This document shows, piece after piece, positions 42,886 through 52,486 of a DNA stretch of 64,000 nt (its first letter is position 1; the number at the start of each line of letters is the position of its first letter). A program made the position numbers and the translations under genes. The notes beneath the pieces were generated by a model. It had not been told where the DNA came from. It saw nothing but the letters and a program-made list of their open reading frames with translations, and did not search any database. This stretch comes from CAIVVT01 sp963838205 (GTDB lineage: Bacteria; Acidobacteriota; Terriglobia; Bryobacterales; Bryobacteraceae), in NCBI GenBank assembly GCA_963838205.1, contig CAWIQF010000009.1:186001-250000 (forward strand), in the 5' to 3' direction.

Positions 42886-45035
42886 AACCGGTGGAGACGG
42901 CAGACATGGGCAAACCGGCAGCGAACGCCGGCGCGGAATTCAGCCGGCGCGACTTCTTTGGTGTGACCGGGCCGGGACTGCTGGTGCTGTTTTCGACGGA
43001 GGCGCTGGAGGCGCGGCAGGAGACGCCGCGGCAGCGTCGGCAGTCCGAGTATGCGACCGATTTCAACGCCTACCTGCACATCGGCGCCAATGGCCGGGTG
43101 ACGTGCTTCATCGGCAAAATCGAGATGGGCCAGGGGGCGATGACCTCGTCGGCGGAACTGCTGGCGGAGGAACTGGACGTGCCGTTCGACTCGGTGGACG
43201 TGGTGATGGGCGACACGGAGCGCTGCCCGTGGGACGGGGGCACGTACGGCTCGATGAGCACCCGCGTTTATGGACAGATCGTGCGCCGGGCGGGCGCCGA
43301 GGCGCGAGCAGTGCTGCTACAGATGGCGGCCGAACAGCTCAAGGCGCCGGTGGAACGGTTGAAGGTGGCAGCGGGCGTAATCTCCGACACGGCCGGGGGC
43401 AAACGGGTCACGTACGCGCAACTGGTGCAGGGCAAGCGCATCGAGCGGCATCTGGAAAAAGTGCCGGTGAAAGAGGTGGCGGCGCTGCGCCTGGTGGGAC
43501 ATCCGGTGGTGCGTAAGGACGGGCGGGAGAAGGTCACCGGCAAGGCGCAGTACACGGGCGACATCACGCTGCCGGGGATGCTGTGCGCACGGATCCTGCG
43601 GCCGCCGGTACATGGCGCGAAGCTGAAGAGCGCGGACACTTCCGCGGCGGAGAAGACGGGCGCGCGAGTGGTGAAAGACGGCGACCTGATTGCGGTGCTG
43701 CACGAGCGGCGCGACGTGGCCGAGCAGGCGCTAGGGTTGATCAAGGCCGAGTACGACAAGCCGGCGGCGACGGTCGACGATGTGACGATCTTCGAGCACC
43801 TGGTCAAGGTGGGGACCAAGCCGGCGGTGGTGGACCAGAGCGGCAGTCTGGCGGAGGGCGAGAAGCAGGCGGCACAGATTGTCGAGGCGACGTACCTGAA
43901 CAGCTACGTCGCGCACGCGGCGATGGAGACGCACTCGGCGGTGGCGAGTTTCGAGGACGGCAAAATGACGGTGTGGGCGAGCACGCAAACGCCGTTTCCA
44001 GTGCAAGGGGAAGTGGCGCGCGCGCTCGGTCTGGCGCAGGAGAATGTGCGCGTGATTACGCCTTACCTGGGTGGCGGATTCGGCGGGAAGGGCGCGAACC
44101 AGCAAGCCATGGAGGCGGCGCGGCTGGCGAAGCTCGCGGGAAAGCCGGTGCAGGTGATCTGGAGCCGCGAGGAGGAGTTTTTCTTCGACACGTTCCGGCC
44201 GGCGGCGGTGGTGAAGATCCGCGCGGGGCTGAACGGCGCGGGGCAGATGGTGCTGTGGGACTTCCTGACCTACGGCGGCGGGGATCGCGAGGCGAAGCAG
44301 TATTACGACATTCCAAATCAACGGACGAGGTCGGCCGGCGGCTGGGGCGGCGGGCCGGACGGAATGCACCCGCTGGCCGTCGGGGCGTGGCGCGCGCCGT
44401 CAGTCAATACGAATACGTTCGCCCGCGAATGCCATATCGACATGCTGGCGCGCAAGGCGGGCGTGGATGCGGTGGAGTTCCGGCTCAAGCATCTGGCCTC
44501 CGACAAGCGGATGAAGGGCGTGCTGGAGGCCGCGGCGAAGCGCTTCGGCTGGAGCACGCGGAAGAAGGCGAGCGGGGTGGGCTTCGGCGTCGCCTGCGGC
44601 ACCGACGTAGGCGGCGACGCCGCCACGATGGCCGAAGTGGCCGTCAACAAGACAACGGGCCAGATCCGGGTGAAGCGGATCGTGGCCGCGATGGACATCG
44701 GCCTGATCGTGAATCCCGATGGCGCGCTGCAGCAACTGGAGGGCGGCATCACGATGGGGTTGGGCTACACGCTGAGCGAGGAAGTGCACTTCAAGGGCGG
44801 GGACGTCCTGGACCGCAATTTCGACAGCTACGAACTGCCGCGCTTCTCCTGGCTGCCGAAGATCGAGACGGTCCTGATCGAGAACCGCGAAACGCCGTCG
44901 CAGGGCTGCGGGGAGCCGCCGATTATCACGATCGGCGCGCTGATCGCGAACGCGGTATTCGACGCCACGGGCGTGCGGATGCTGCAACTGCCGATGACGC
45001 TGGCGCGGGTCAAGGCGGCGCTGAGCCGCGGCTAA
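42882..45035 (+). CDS. Molybdenum hydroxylase large subunit (IorB-like), Tat-type
   Basis: A 717-residue molybdopterin-binding subunit. SRRDFFGVTGPGLLVLF near the N-terminus is a twin-arginine signal, so the folded complex is exported and membrane-attached. The molybdopterin domain has YLGGGFGGKGANQQA (about residue 393) and GAWRAPS (about 504); SQGCGEPPIITIGA near the C-terminus supplies the catalytic Glu. It oxidises an aldehyde or N-heterocycle; the true substrate is unknown. AGGAGG precedes the ATG. The pair is an operon with no accessory or xdhC-like gene. Confidence 0.9.
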   Translation: MKPVETADMGKPAANAGAEFSRRDFFGVTGPGLLVLFSTEALEARQETPRQRRQSEYATDFNAYLHIGANGRVTCFIGKIEMGQGAMTSSAELLAEELDVPFDSVDVVMGDTERCPWDGGTYGSMSTRVYGQIVRRAGAEARAVLLQMAAEQLKAPVERLKVAAGVISDTAGGKRVTYAQLVQGKRIERHLEKVPVKEVAALRLVGHPVVRKDGREKVTGKAQYTGDITLPGMLCARILRPPVHGAKLKSADTSAAEKTGARVVKDGDLIAVLHERRDVAEQALGLIKAEYDKPAATVDDVTIFEHLVKVGTKPAVVDQSGSLAEGEKQAAQIVEATYLNSYVAHAAMETHSAVASFEDGKMTVWASTQTPFPVQGEVARALGLAQENVRVITPYLGGGFGGKGANQQAMEAARLAKLAGKPVQVIWSREEEFFFDTFRPAAVVKIRAGLNGAGQMVLWDFLTYGGGDREAKQYYDIPNQRTRSAGGWGGGPDGMHPLAVGAWRAPSVNTNTFARECHIDMLARKAGVDAVEFRLKHLASDKRMKGVLEAAAKRFGWSTRKKASGVGFGVACGTDVGGDAATMAEVAVNKTTGQIRVKRIVAAMDIGLIVNPDGALQQLEGGITMGLGYTLSEEVHFKGGDVLDRNFDSYELPRFSWLPKIETVLIENRETPSQGCGEPPIITIGALIANAVFDATGVRMLQLPMTLARVKAALSRG

Positions 45036-45333
45036 GCGGCGGGGAAAGAGCGGCAAACGGCCGTTGGACGACCCGGGCGTCTCCGCGACTCCGAGGGGAC
45101 TATCAAGAGGGAGTGCGAGCGCTTGTTCGCGCGTCAGTAGTCACGTTGACTGCGCATATAAATCTTGCAAAATCAATAACTTCAAGAAAATTCTTGACGA
45201 AGCGGCGTGCGCGGAGTCCAATCCGGAGGTCCAAGACAGAAGGGGCGCATGAATCCTTTCCCGCGGTCGGGCATCTCATAGGAAGCTGACTAGTGATTAG
45301 TCAATAAATGATATATCACGGAAAGAAGGGCAT
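45036..45333 (+). other. Intergenic region upstream of pirin
   Basis: About 300 bp, more AT-rich than its neighbours, with no gene. It holds the palindrome at 45287-45303. TTCTTGACG at about 45200-45208 could be a -35. Confidence 0.4.
45287..45303. promoter_or_regulatory. Operator-like palindrome TGACTA-N5-TAGTCA before pirin
   Basis: A perfect 6-bp inverted repeat with a 5-bp spacer, 30 bp before the pirin ATG. This is typical of a dimeric repressor or activator (MarR, HxlR or LysR class). No regulator gene is adjacent. Confidence 0.55.
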
Positions 45334-46032
45334 ATGATCGTTCACCGCAAAGCTTCCGAACGCGGCAATTCCAGGCTGAACTGGCTGGACGGCCGCCACA
45401 CGTTCTCGTTCAATCAGTATTACGATGCGGCCTGGATGGGCTTCCGCACGCTGCGGGTGATCAACGACGACCGGATTGCGCCCAAGGGCGGCTTCGGCAC
45501 GCATCCGCACCGCGATATGGAGATCGTCACGTGGGTCCTGGATGGTGTGTTAAAGCACAAGGATTCAACAGGTTCCGAAGGGGAAATCAGGCCTGGGGAC
45601 GCGCAGCGCATGAGCGCCGGCACGGGCATCTTCCACAGCGAATTCAACGGATCGAGCACGCAGCCGGTGCGGCTGCTGCAGATCTGGATCGAGCCGCAGG
45701 AGGAGGGCATGGCACCGGGCTACGAGCAGAAGCATTTCCCGGAATCCGAGCGCCTGAACCGTCTGCGCCCGATCGCCAGCCAGGATGGGCGCGAGGGGTC
45801 GGTCACGATCGGCCAGGATGCTGCCATATACGACGGCGTTCTGGAGCCTGGCGTGACGGTGGAGCATCCTCTGAAGACCGGCCGTTCGGCCTGGGTGCAA
45901 GTGGCGAAGGGCGCGGTGCAGGTGAATGGCCTGGCGCTCGAAGAGGGCGACGGAGCGGCGATCACGAAGGAATCGGCGGTACGGGTTGTGGCGGACAAAG
46001 CGTCCGAAGTGCTGGTTTTCGATCTCAACTGA
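45334..46032 (+). CDS. Pirin family protein (YhaK/YhhW-like bicupin)
   Basis: A 232-residue bicupin. The N-terminal cupin has FGTHPHRDMEIVTWVLDG (His, His and Glu metal ligands) and a later GTGIFHSEFN; the C-terminal cupin is shorter (VTVEHPLKTGRSAWVQVAKG). Members such as E. coli YhhW dioxygenate quercetin; others act as redox sensors. ATG at 45334 follows GAAGG with good spacing. The operator-like palindrome suggests inducible expression, perhaps by electrophiles or phenolics, an inference from the family. Confidence 0.9.
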   Translation: MIVHRKASERGNSRLNWLDGRHTFSFNQYYDAAWMGFRTLRVINDDRIAPKGGFGTHPHRDMEIVTWVLDGVLKHKDSTGSEGEIRPGDAQRMSAGTGIFHSEFNGSSTQPVRLLQIWIEPQEEGMAPGYEQKHFPESERLNRLRPIASQDGREGSVTIGQDAAIYDGVLEPGVTVEHPLKTGRSAWVQVAKGAVQVNGLALEEGDGAAITKESAVRVVADKASEVLVFDLN

Positions 46033-46068
46033 GCGGGATCCGGCACGGAAAGCAGGCGAAAGGGGACC

Positions 46069-47076
46069 ATGGGGCAGCAGGGAGCAGTGCACGAAGCCAC
46101 GCGATGGTTGATGTTGCACGGCTACACCCTGCTGCTGGCGGCAGTTCTGGCCGAGCAGTTGGGCGCGCCGCTGCCGGCCGCGCCATTCCTGTTGGCGATG
46201 GGAGCGCTGGCCGGGTCGGGGCACTTCAGCCTGGTGACCGCGCTGGCCCTATCGACCTTCGCGGCGGTGGCAGCCGACCAGGTTTGGTTTCAAATTGGCA
46301 GACGCCGCGGCGAGTCGGTTCTGGGACTGCTGTGCCGGTTGTCGATGGAGCCGGACACGTGCGTGCGGCTCACACATCAGGCCTTCGACCGCTACGGCCA
46401 GGCGAGCCTGATTTTCTGCAAGTTCATCCCTGGGCTGAGCACGGTCGCTGCGCCACTGGCCGGCAGTTCCGGCATTTCGGCGGGGCGGTTCGCGATGCTG
46501 GACCTGGCCGGCGCGGCGATGTGGGCCGGAACTTACCTCGGTGTGGGCTGGCTGTTCCGCCAACAACTGGAACGGGCGCTCGAGATCCTGTCGCGGTTCG
46601 GAATGGGAATGTTCATGGCGCTGGCCGCGCCGATTGCACTGTGGATCGTTTGGAAATACACGCAGCGGAGGCTCTGGCTGCGCCGGGTCAAGGTGGAGCG
46701 AGTGCCGCCGGAGGAGGTGATGGCGCTGCTGGCGGGCTCCACTCCGGCGGTGATCGTGGACCTGCGCCCGCCGCGGACCATTCAACAAAGCGGTTTCAAG
46801 ATTGCCGGCGCACGGGTGGCCACGTCGGAGGAGATCGAGGCGCAAGTCCGGACGCTACCCAGCGACACGCGTCTGGTGTTCTACTGCAGTTGCCCGAACG
46901 ATGCCGCCAGTGCCACGTTTGCCTTGCGCTTTAAGAAAGCAGGATTCAAGAACGCCATCGCGATCGAGGGCGGCTTTGACGCATGGTCGCAGGCGGGGCT
47001 TCCGGTCGAGGCGGCGGGGCCGCTGGTTGTCGTCGATGGGGCGATTCCAACGCCCCCGCAGGCAGGGGTAGCATAG
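46069..47076 (+). CDS. DedA-family membrane protein fused to a rhodanese domain
   Basis: A 335-residue fusion. Residues about 10-200 are a DedA/SNARE-associated membrane domain (ADQVWFQIGRRRGES; FIPGLSTVAAPLAGSSG, the conserved FxPG..R region) with about five hydrophobic segments. Residues about 212-315 are a rhodanese domain (AVIVDLRPPRTIQQSGFKI) with possible active Cys273 in VFYCSCPNDAASA. DedA proteins flip lipids such as undecaprenyl phosphate; rhodaneses carry sulphur. The fusion suggests sulphur or redox handling at the membrane, which is inferred. It follows pirin by 36 bp. Confidence 0.87.
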   Translation: MGQQGAVHEATRWLMLHGYTLLLAAVLAEQLGAPLPAAPFLLAMGALAGSGHFSLVTALALSTFAAVAADQVWFQIGRRRGESVLGLLCRLSMEPDTCVRLTHQAFDRYGQASLIFCKFIPGLSTVAAPLAGSSGISAGRFAMLDLAGAAMWAGTYLGVGWLFRQQLERALEILSRFGMGMFMALAAPIALWIVWKYTQRRLWLRRVKVERVPPEEVMALLAGSTPAVIVDLRPPRTIQQSGFKIAGARVATSEEIEAQVRTLPSDTRLVFYCSCPNDAASATFALRFKKAGFKNAIAIEGGFDAWSQAGLPVEAAGPLVVVDGAIPTPPQAGVA

Positions 47077-47092
47077 GGAACATAGCATCGCC

Positions 47093-48034
47093 ATGCCCCT
47101 CGATCCGCAGGTTCAAAAGCTGCTCAACGAACTGAAAGCCGCGGGCGGGAAACCGCCGTGGGAGGTGAGCTTAGAAGAAGTGCGGGCGGCGCACCTGGCG
47201 CGCCGGGCGTGGAGCGGAGAGCCGGCCCAGGTCCAACACGTGGAGGATTTCAGCGTGCCGGGAGCGGGTGGTCCGATTCCGGTGCGGCTGTATCGGCACG
47301 GCCCGGAGCGGCAGGACGGCCCGGACCAGCCGGTTCTGATCTGGTATCACGGCGGCGGGTTCGTGTCGGGCTCGATTGAGGGGCACGACCCGATCTGCCG
47401 GTTGTTGGCCGTGCGGTCGGGTTGCACAGTGCTCGCGGTGGACTACCGGCTGGCCCCCGAACATCCGTTTCCAGCGGGATTGGACGATGCCTGCGCGGTG
47501 CTCGGGTGGGTGATGGCGCACGGGCGGGAGCGCGGGCTGGATTCGACCAGAGTCGCCGTGGGCGGCGACAGCGCCGGCGCCAATCTGGCCGCGGTCGCCG
47601 TGCGCCGGGCGCGGGATCGCGGCGCGGCCGTGCCGCACTTCCAGGCTCTGGTCTATCCGGTGACCGATGCCACCATGTCGCACCAGTCCTATACGGCCTT
47701 CGCCGACGGCCACATGCTCACGCGGCGGCACATGGAATGGTATTTCGCGCAGTATCTGCGGCCCGGGACGGACCCGCGGCATCCCGACGTTTCCCCGTTG
47801 TTTGCACCGTCGCTGCCGGGCCTTTGCCCGGCCTTTGTGCTGACGGCAGAATACGATCCGCTGCGCGATGAAGGGGAGGCCTACGCCGGGCGATTGCGCG
47901 ATGCCGGCGTGGAGGCGACGCTGACCCGCTGCCCAGGGCTGGTGCACGGTTTCTTTTCGATGGGCGGCATCGTGCCGGCGGCGTACCGCGCGGTGTGCGA
48001 AGTGGCGCGCGCGGTGCGCGAGGCGTTCGAGTAA
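47093..48034 (+). CDS. Alpha/beta hydrolase, hormone-sensitive-lipase family esterase
   Basis: A 313-residue soluble carboxylesterase of the HSL/family IV group. The oxyanion-hole motif HGGGF is at residues 86-90, the nucleophile elbow GDSAGA has Ser160, and the C-terminal EYDPLRDEG and CPGLVHGFFS carry the catalytic Asp and His. A basic N-terminal cap (QKLLNELKAAGG) is usual. It starts 16 bp after the DedA fusion and may share its message. Acyl specificity cannot be told from sequence. Confidence 0.92.
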   Translation: MPLDPQVQKLLNELKAAGGKPPWEVSLEEVRAAHLARRAWSGEPAQVQHVEDFSVPGAGGPIPVRLYRHGPERQDGPDQPVLIWYHGGGFVSGSIEGHDPICRLLAVRSGCTVLAVDYRLAPEHPFPAGLDDACAVLGWVMAHGRERGLDSTRVAVGGDSAGANLAAVAVRRARDRGAAVPHFQALVYPVTDATMSHQSYTAFADGHMLTRRHMEWYFAQYLRPGTDPRHPDVSPLFAPSLPGLCPAFVLTAEYDPLRDEGEAYAGRLRDAGVEATLTRCPGLVHGFFSMGGIVPAAYRAVCEVARAVREAFE

Positions 48035-48037
48035 TCC

Positions 48038-48375
48038 CTATTTCCAATCATTGCGGTCGAGCGAGCGGTACTGGACCGCTTCGGCAATGTGTTTGGCCTG
48101 GATCTGGTCGCTAGCGCCAAGGTCGGCGATGGCGCGCGCGACCTTGAGAATCCGGTCATGCGCCCGGGCAGAGAGGGCCAGGCGCCGGATGGCCATTTCC
48201 AGGGTGCGTTCGGCGGCGGCGTCCAGAGGGCACAACTCGCGCAAACGCCCTGGCGGCAGGTTGGCATTGACGAAGCCGCGTTCGGCCTGGCGGGCGCGGG
48301 CGGCCAGAACGCGCTGGCGCATCTGGGCGGATGAGGCGCCGGGCTCCTTGCCGCGCATCTGCGGGTAAGCCGCGC
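48038..48375 (-). pseudogene. comM/yifB 3' fragment (diverged copy)
   Basis: About 110 codons match the C-terminus of the full ComM encoded at 49694 (about 80 per cent by eye: GASSAQMRQRVLAARARQAE versus GASSAEMRGRVLAARARQSE; QIQAKHIAEAVQYRSLDR shared). The match begins near AYPQMRGK and the rest of the ATPase is missing. The level of divergence says this is not a fresh duplication; it may be the remnant of an older or foreign comM. The DUF4097 gene lies between the two copies. Confidence 0.8.
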
Positions 48376-48392
48376 TTGTAGCGGCTGGCCCG

Positions 48393-49427
48393 TTAGTCGA
48401 TGTTGATTCTCGAAGACTGAGTATCGAGGTCAACGAGCGGCCCACCCGATCCGATCTGGGCCTTTAAACTATGAGCGTCCTGCGTGCGATGAGACGTGTT
48501 CGCCACCGGACCCGAAACCTTGCCGGAGCGCGACTTCGCGTCAACAAGATATCCGCCTCCACTGGCAAGCTTGACCTTGATCGCGCCTGAATCCGCAATT
48601 GCGCGGATGGGAGCCGGGCTCAGTTGGGAGATCCGGATGGCCCCGGATTTCGTCTCGGCGTGGACGGAGCCGCCAAGCCGGAGGGCGAGTATGCTGCCAG
48701 AATCATCGTGAGCTACAACGGCGCCCCTTGCGTTGTCGATGCTGATGCTCCCTGAATGCGTGGTGGAGCGAACTTCCCCGGAAACATCAGCGATCACCGT
48801 TCGGCCTGAGGTCGTTTCGGCTTCGACCGCGCCCCGAATACTGGTGAGCTGAATGCCTCCGGACTGAGTCCGCACGAAGACATGACCTCCGGCATTGCGG
48901 ATGACAACGGCGCTCGAATGACCGGTCGTCTTGATCTCCGAGGCGACATTGCCGATCTCGATTCGGCCTGAGGTCGTTGACGCCTCGACCGGTCCCGTGA
49001 TGCCGTCGATGCTGATTCCGCCCGACGCAGTATAGGCATGCGCCACGGTCAGGCTGGGGGTTTCAATCTCAAAGTGAATGGTGACGCCTCTTAGCAACGC
49101 CTGGTCTTTGACATATCCAATGCGAATGCGATTGCCCACCTGCTCGATCGGAGGATTCTTTTCCAGAGCGCGTATATTGGCCTCCGCCAGATCGAGATCA
49201 AGTCTGCCGTAGAGGGGCTTGATGACGGCATGCACACGGACGGAGGTCGAGGAACCAGTGGTAATGGCGACGCCGCCGGGGTCGCTTCTCACGTCGAGAT
49301 CCACTGGCCCGGACACCGGGAGAGTGCGATCAAACGTGCCCGGGTCAGAGCCAAGCGCCAGGCAGGCGCCGGCGAGCAGGGCAACGGATGCATGAACCAT
49401 CGATCTGCCAATGCTCCGGTTGCTCAT
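48393..49427 (-). CDS. Exported DUF4097-type beta-helix protein
   Basis: A 344-residue protein with a signal peptide (VHASVALLAGACLALG) and a long repetitive beta-rich body of the DUF4097 kind: about ten strands of the type ISIDGITGPVEASTTSGRI, VIRNAGGHVFVRTQSGGI, ADVSGEVRSTTHSGSI, stacked as a parallel helix. Function unknown; related proteins sit near regulators of envelope stress. The start is placed at ATG 49427, with AGGAGG unusually close; ATG 49400 is the alternative. Longer frames upstream run through the tRNA fragment and are not real. Confidence 0.75.
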   Translation of the reverse strand: MSNRSIGRSMVHASVALLAGACLALGSDPGTFDRTLPVSGPVDLDVRSDPGGVAITTGSSTSVRVHAVIKPLYGRLDLDLAEANIRALEKNPPIEQVGNRIRIGYVKDQALLRGVTIHFEIETPSLTVAHAYTASGGISIDGITGPVEASTTSGRIEIGNVASEIKTTGHSSAVVIRNAGGHVFVRTQSGGIQLTSIRGAVEAETTSGRTVIADVSGEVRSTTHSGSISIDNARGAVVAHDDSGSILALRLGGSVHAETKSGAIRISQLSPAPIRAIADSGAIKVKLASGGGYLVDAKSRSGKVSGPVANTSHRTQDAHSLKAQIGSGGPLVDLDTQSSRINID

Positions 49428-49480
49428 GCCTCCTACGTAATCACCCTCGAGAACGAGGAACCGCCGGCGACATTGGGTAT

Positions 49481-49529
<49 letters not shown>

Positions 49530-49693
49530 GCTCAACAATCGTCTGTTCAATGACGTAGCGACGAAATGTGATCACGAAGGTGCATAGAGTTTCCCCAGTT
49601 TGTGCCCCACATCCCCTCATAGGCCAGGCAGTTGGATGTCGCGAGCCCGAGCCGGACGCCGAATGGCGCTTGATCCTGATCGCGGAGGCGTGT

Positions 49694-51214
49694 TCACTTC
49701 CAGTACTCCCTGTCCAGTGATCGATACTGCACCGCCTCGGCGATGTGTTTGGCCTGGATCTGTTCCGCGCCGCCGATATCGGCAATCGTGCGTGCGACCT
49801 TCAAGATCCGGTCGTGGGCGCGGGCCGAGAGCGCAAGCCGGCGGATGGCCATCTCCAGGGCCTTCTCTCCAGCGTCGTCCAGCGGGCAGAACTCGCGCAG
49901 CCGCCCGGGCGGGATGTTGGCGTTCACAAAACCGCGCTCCGACTGCCGCGCCCGCGCCGCCAGCACCCTGCCGCGCATCTCGGCCGAGCTGGCGCCGGTA
50001 CTCTTGCTGCGCATCTCCTGGTAAGCAACCGCCGGAACCTCGATATGCAGGTCGATGCGGTCCAGCAATGGTCCGCTAATCTTCCCCAGATAACGTTGAA
50101 TGATCCCTCCGGTACACCTGCATGTATGGGAGTTGTCGCTAAAGAAACCACACGGACAGGGATTCATCGCGGCGACCAGCATGAAATCCGAGGGGAAGGT
50201 GAGGGACATCTGCGAGCGCGCGATGGTGACGCAACGCTCCTCGACCGGCTGGCGGAGCATTTCAAGGGCGCTGCGCTCGAATTCCGTGAACTCATCGAGG
50301 AACAGCACGCCGTTGTGCGCCAGACTCACCTCGCCCGGCCGCGGCGTGCCGACGCCGCCGCCCAGTAATCCGGCGTTGGAGACGCTGTGGTGCGGGGAAC
50401 GGAACGGGCGCTCGGACAATAATCCCTGATCTGGCGCCAGCACGCCGGCCACGCTGTGGACCTGCGATGTCTCGAGCGCTTCCTCGAAGCTCATTGGCGG
50501 CAGAATCCCCGGCAGACGCCGCGCCAACATGGTCTTGCCCGACCCGGGAGGTCCAACCAACAGAAGATTGTGAGCGCCCGCCGCGGCGACCTCCAGGGCG
50601 CGTTTGGCCGTGGCTTGTCCGCGCACATCGGCAAAGTCAGGCCAATCGGCGCCGTGCGAACCGCCATCCTGCAGAACCGGTTGGACCGGCGTAAACTTGT
50701 CGGGGTCGTTCAGCAGACCGGCTACTTCCCCCAAATGAGTCAGGCCGTAAACCTTCAGACCTTCGACGACGGCCGCTTCCGCGGCGTTCTGCCGGGCGAC
50801 AATCAGGGAGTGGAAGCCGTTCTTGCGGGCACAAACGGCCATCGACAAGACACCGCGCACGGGCCGCAAGCCGCCGTCGAGCGACAATTCGCCGGTCAGG
50901 AGCGTCTCGCTGCACGGCCGTACGATGCCCATCGCGCCCAAGAGCGCCGCAGCCATGGGCAGGTCGAAGCCGGCACCTTCCTTGCGCACGTTGGCGGGCG
51001 CGAGGTTGATCGTGACCGACTTGGTGGGGTAGCCGAAACCGCAGTTGGCCAGGGCGCTCCGAATCCGCTCGCGGCTCTCGCGGACGGCCAGATCCGGCAT
51101 CCCCACTACGACGAAATCGCGTTGGGAGCCGCCGGGGTAGAGGTCCACCTCGACTTCGATAGGTTGGGCGTCGATGCCGAAAACGGCGGCGCTTCGGGTG
51201 CGGAACAGTGCCAT
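49694..51214 (-). CDS. comM: ComM/YifB family Mg-chelatase-like AAA+ ATPase
   Basis: A 506-residue protein, the normal family length. The N-terminal Lon-like/ChlI domain (residues 1-170, GMPDLAVRESRERIRSAL) is followed by AAA+ with Walker A GPPGSGKT at 221-228, Walker B GVLFLDEF, and zinc Cys (NPCPCGFFSD, CRCTG). ComM is a helicase that extends strand exchange during natural transformation; it is also a known insertion site for genomic islands. The ATG at 51214 is the first Met before the conserved ALFRTRSAAVFGIDA. A diverged 3' fragment lies at 48038. Confidence 0.93.
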   Translation of the reverse strand: MALFRTRSAAVFGIDAQPIEVEVDLYPGGSQRDFVVVGMPDLAVRESRERIRSALANCGFGYPTKSVTINLAPANVRKEGAGFDLPMAAALLGAMGIVRPCSETLLTGELSLDGGLRPVRGVLSMAVCARKNGFHSLIVARQNAAEAAVVEGLKVYGLTHLGEVAGLLNDPDKFTPVQPVLQDGGSHGADWPDFADVRGQATAKRALEVAAAGAHNLLLVGPPGSGKTMLARRLPGILPPMSFEEALETSQVHSVAGVLAPDQGLLSERPFRSPHHSVSNAGLLGGGVGTPRPGEVSLAHNGVLFLDEFTEFERSALEMLRQPVEERCVTIARSQMSLTFPSDFMLVAAMNPCPCGFFSDNSHTCRCTGGIIQRYLGKISGPLLDRIDLHIEVPAVAYQEMRSKSTGASSAEMRGRVLAARARQSERGFVNANIPPGRLREFCPLDDAGEKALEMAIRRLALSARAHDRILKVARTIADIGGAEQIQAKHIAEAVQYRSLDREYWK

Positions 51215-51763
51215 GCCGGGCGGATCCTCAGAGAATCCTAGTGCGCGCAATGGTGGGGGAATCTCTGATTCACCGGTAGATCATCCCAGCCGATGGAGCA
51301 CACGCTCGACCGCAGCTTGGATTCGCGGAGTTGGGATCTCGCCGCGCGGTGGACGACTTGCGCCCTAAGGACGAGGGGGGGGGCGACGACTGTAGGCCCT
51401 TGACGCAAAATGCGGGCTGGGCCCAATCCGGAATTGGAAGGCGCTGAGGCAGATCGCGCCCCGGACGAATCCGAATGCCGGTGAGCGCGGTAGTGTGGGC
51501 TCTTGACGCAAAATGAGGGCTAGATCCAATCTGGAATTGGAAGGCGCTGAGGCAGATTGCGCCCCGGACAAATCCGAATGCCGGTGAGCGCGGTCGCGCA
51601 TTGCTCTGGCCGGTTACTATTCTTCACCACCCCGCAGCGGGCGCGACCGCGTTTCACCACTATCGCCTCGCCTATAGGCGCGGGTCTCCACAATCCACGA
51701 AGGGGACACCAATAGCGCAATCGTCCAGATTACCTAGCCTAGCGAGAACGAGCGGAGTCGAGG
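51215..51763. other. Gene-free region with a two-copy tandem repeat
   Basis: No credible gene. It holds the 104-bp tandem duplication at 51391-51594 and a run of nine G at about 51375. The comM promoter must lie here. Confidence 0.5.
51391..51594. repeat. 104-bp tandem direct repeat, two copies
   Basis: Copies begin TGTAGGCCCTTGACGCAAAA and TGTGGGCTCTTGACGCAAAA and run through GGAATTGGAAGGCGCTGAGG to GCCGGTGAGCGCGGT. They differ at about ten positions, so the duplication is not very recent. Each copy has TTGACG. Confidence 0.85.
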
Positions 51764-52057
51764 TTACTTGATGTCGATCTTGAGCAGGGCGTCTGAATGC
51801 TGGTGACGCCAGTTCCAGTAATTCTGTTGATCGTCCTCTTTGAGCGTTGAGAATTCGCTGTACTTGTGATGGTTTTCCTTTACATATACACGATAAGCCT
51901 TATCTTCATGCTTATTCCATTCATGGTCGTCATTGTTTTGCTTGTCGTGGTACTTGCGGGCGGCCTTCTGATCATCGGCGCGCAGCGCGGTTGGCGCTAT
52001 TGCCAGGGGGACGGTGAGGGCGGCACACAGCAGGGCAGTATTCCAGAAACGGTTCAT
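51764..52057 (-). CDS. Small exported His/Asn-rich protein
   Basis: A 97-residue protein with a clear signal peptide (TALLCAALTVPLAIAPTALRA). The mature part is rich in His, Asn, Asp, Lys and Tyr (KYHDKQNNDDHEWNKHEDKA) and ends WNWRHQHSDALLKIDIK. It may bind metal, but I know no defined family. AGGAG lies seven bases before the ATG at 52057. Lower GC than the neighbours in the mature part because of its residues. Isolated gene. Confidence 0.75.
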   Translation of the reverse strand: MNRFWNTALLCAALTVPLAIAPTALRADDQKAARKYHDKQNNDDHEWNKHEDKAYRVYVKENHHKYSEFSTLKEDDQQNYWNWRHQHSDALLKIDIK

Positions 52058-52486
52058 GATCACACTCCTGTCCGACTATCAGAGCAATCACGATACCAAT
52101 CGTCCCCATAGGGCTGTGGCAATTGCAACGAGAAGAAAACACAGGTGAGCGTGCCTGCCGAGTGGTTCATTCCCGATTTGGGATCAGATTGAACTCGCCG
52201 GGCACGCAGAAGCTGCACATGGAAGTGCGGGATTTACCGTCGCCCGCAGTCAACCAGTCGCCGTCCGCGCCCTATGGATCTCGACAGCAGAGAATCGGGA
52301 AGACGCCGGCCCAAATCCATTCGAGCAGCGGCGACTCCAGCCTCGTTGTCGGATGTTGTTCGCAGGTAGAATTGAACTTCTGCTGGCTCGAGCTTTCAAA
52401 CAGGTGTCCACACGTCATGGCACCGGGACGGGGGTGGAAAGCCGAAGCGCGGCGTCGCAGGCAGTGAATCATCAGGAGTCGAAACC
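52058..52486. other. Gene-free region
   Basis: About 430 bp between divergent genes. I see no coding frame, repeat or strong promoter. It must hold promoters of the small exported protein and of the SDR. Confidence 0.4.
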
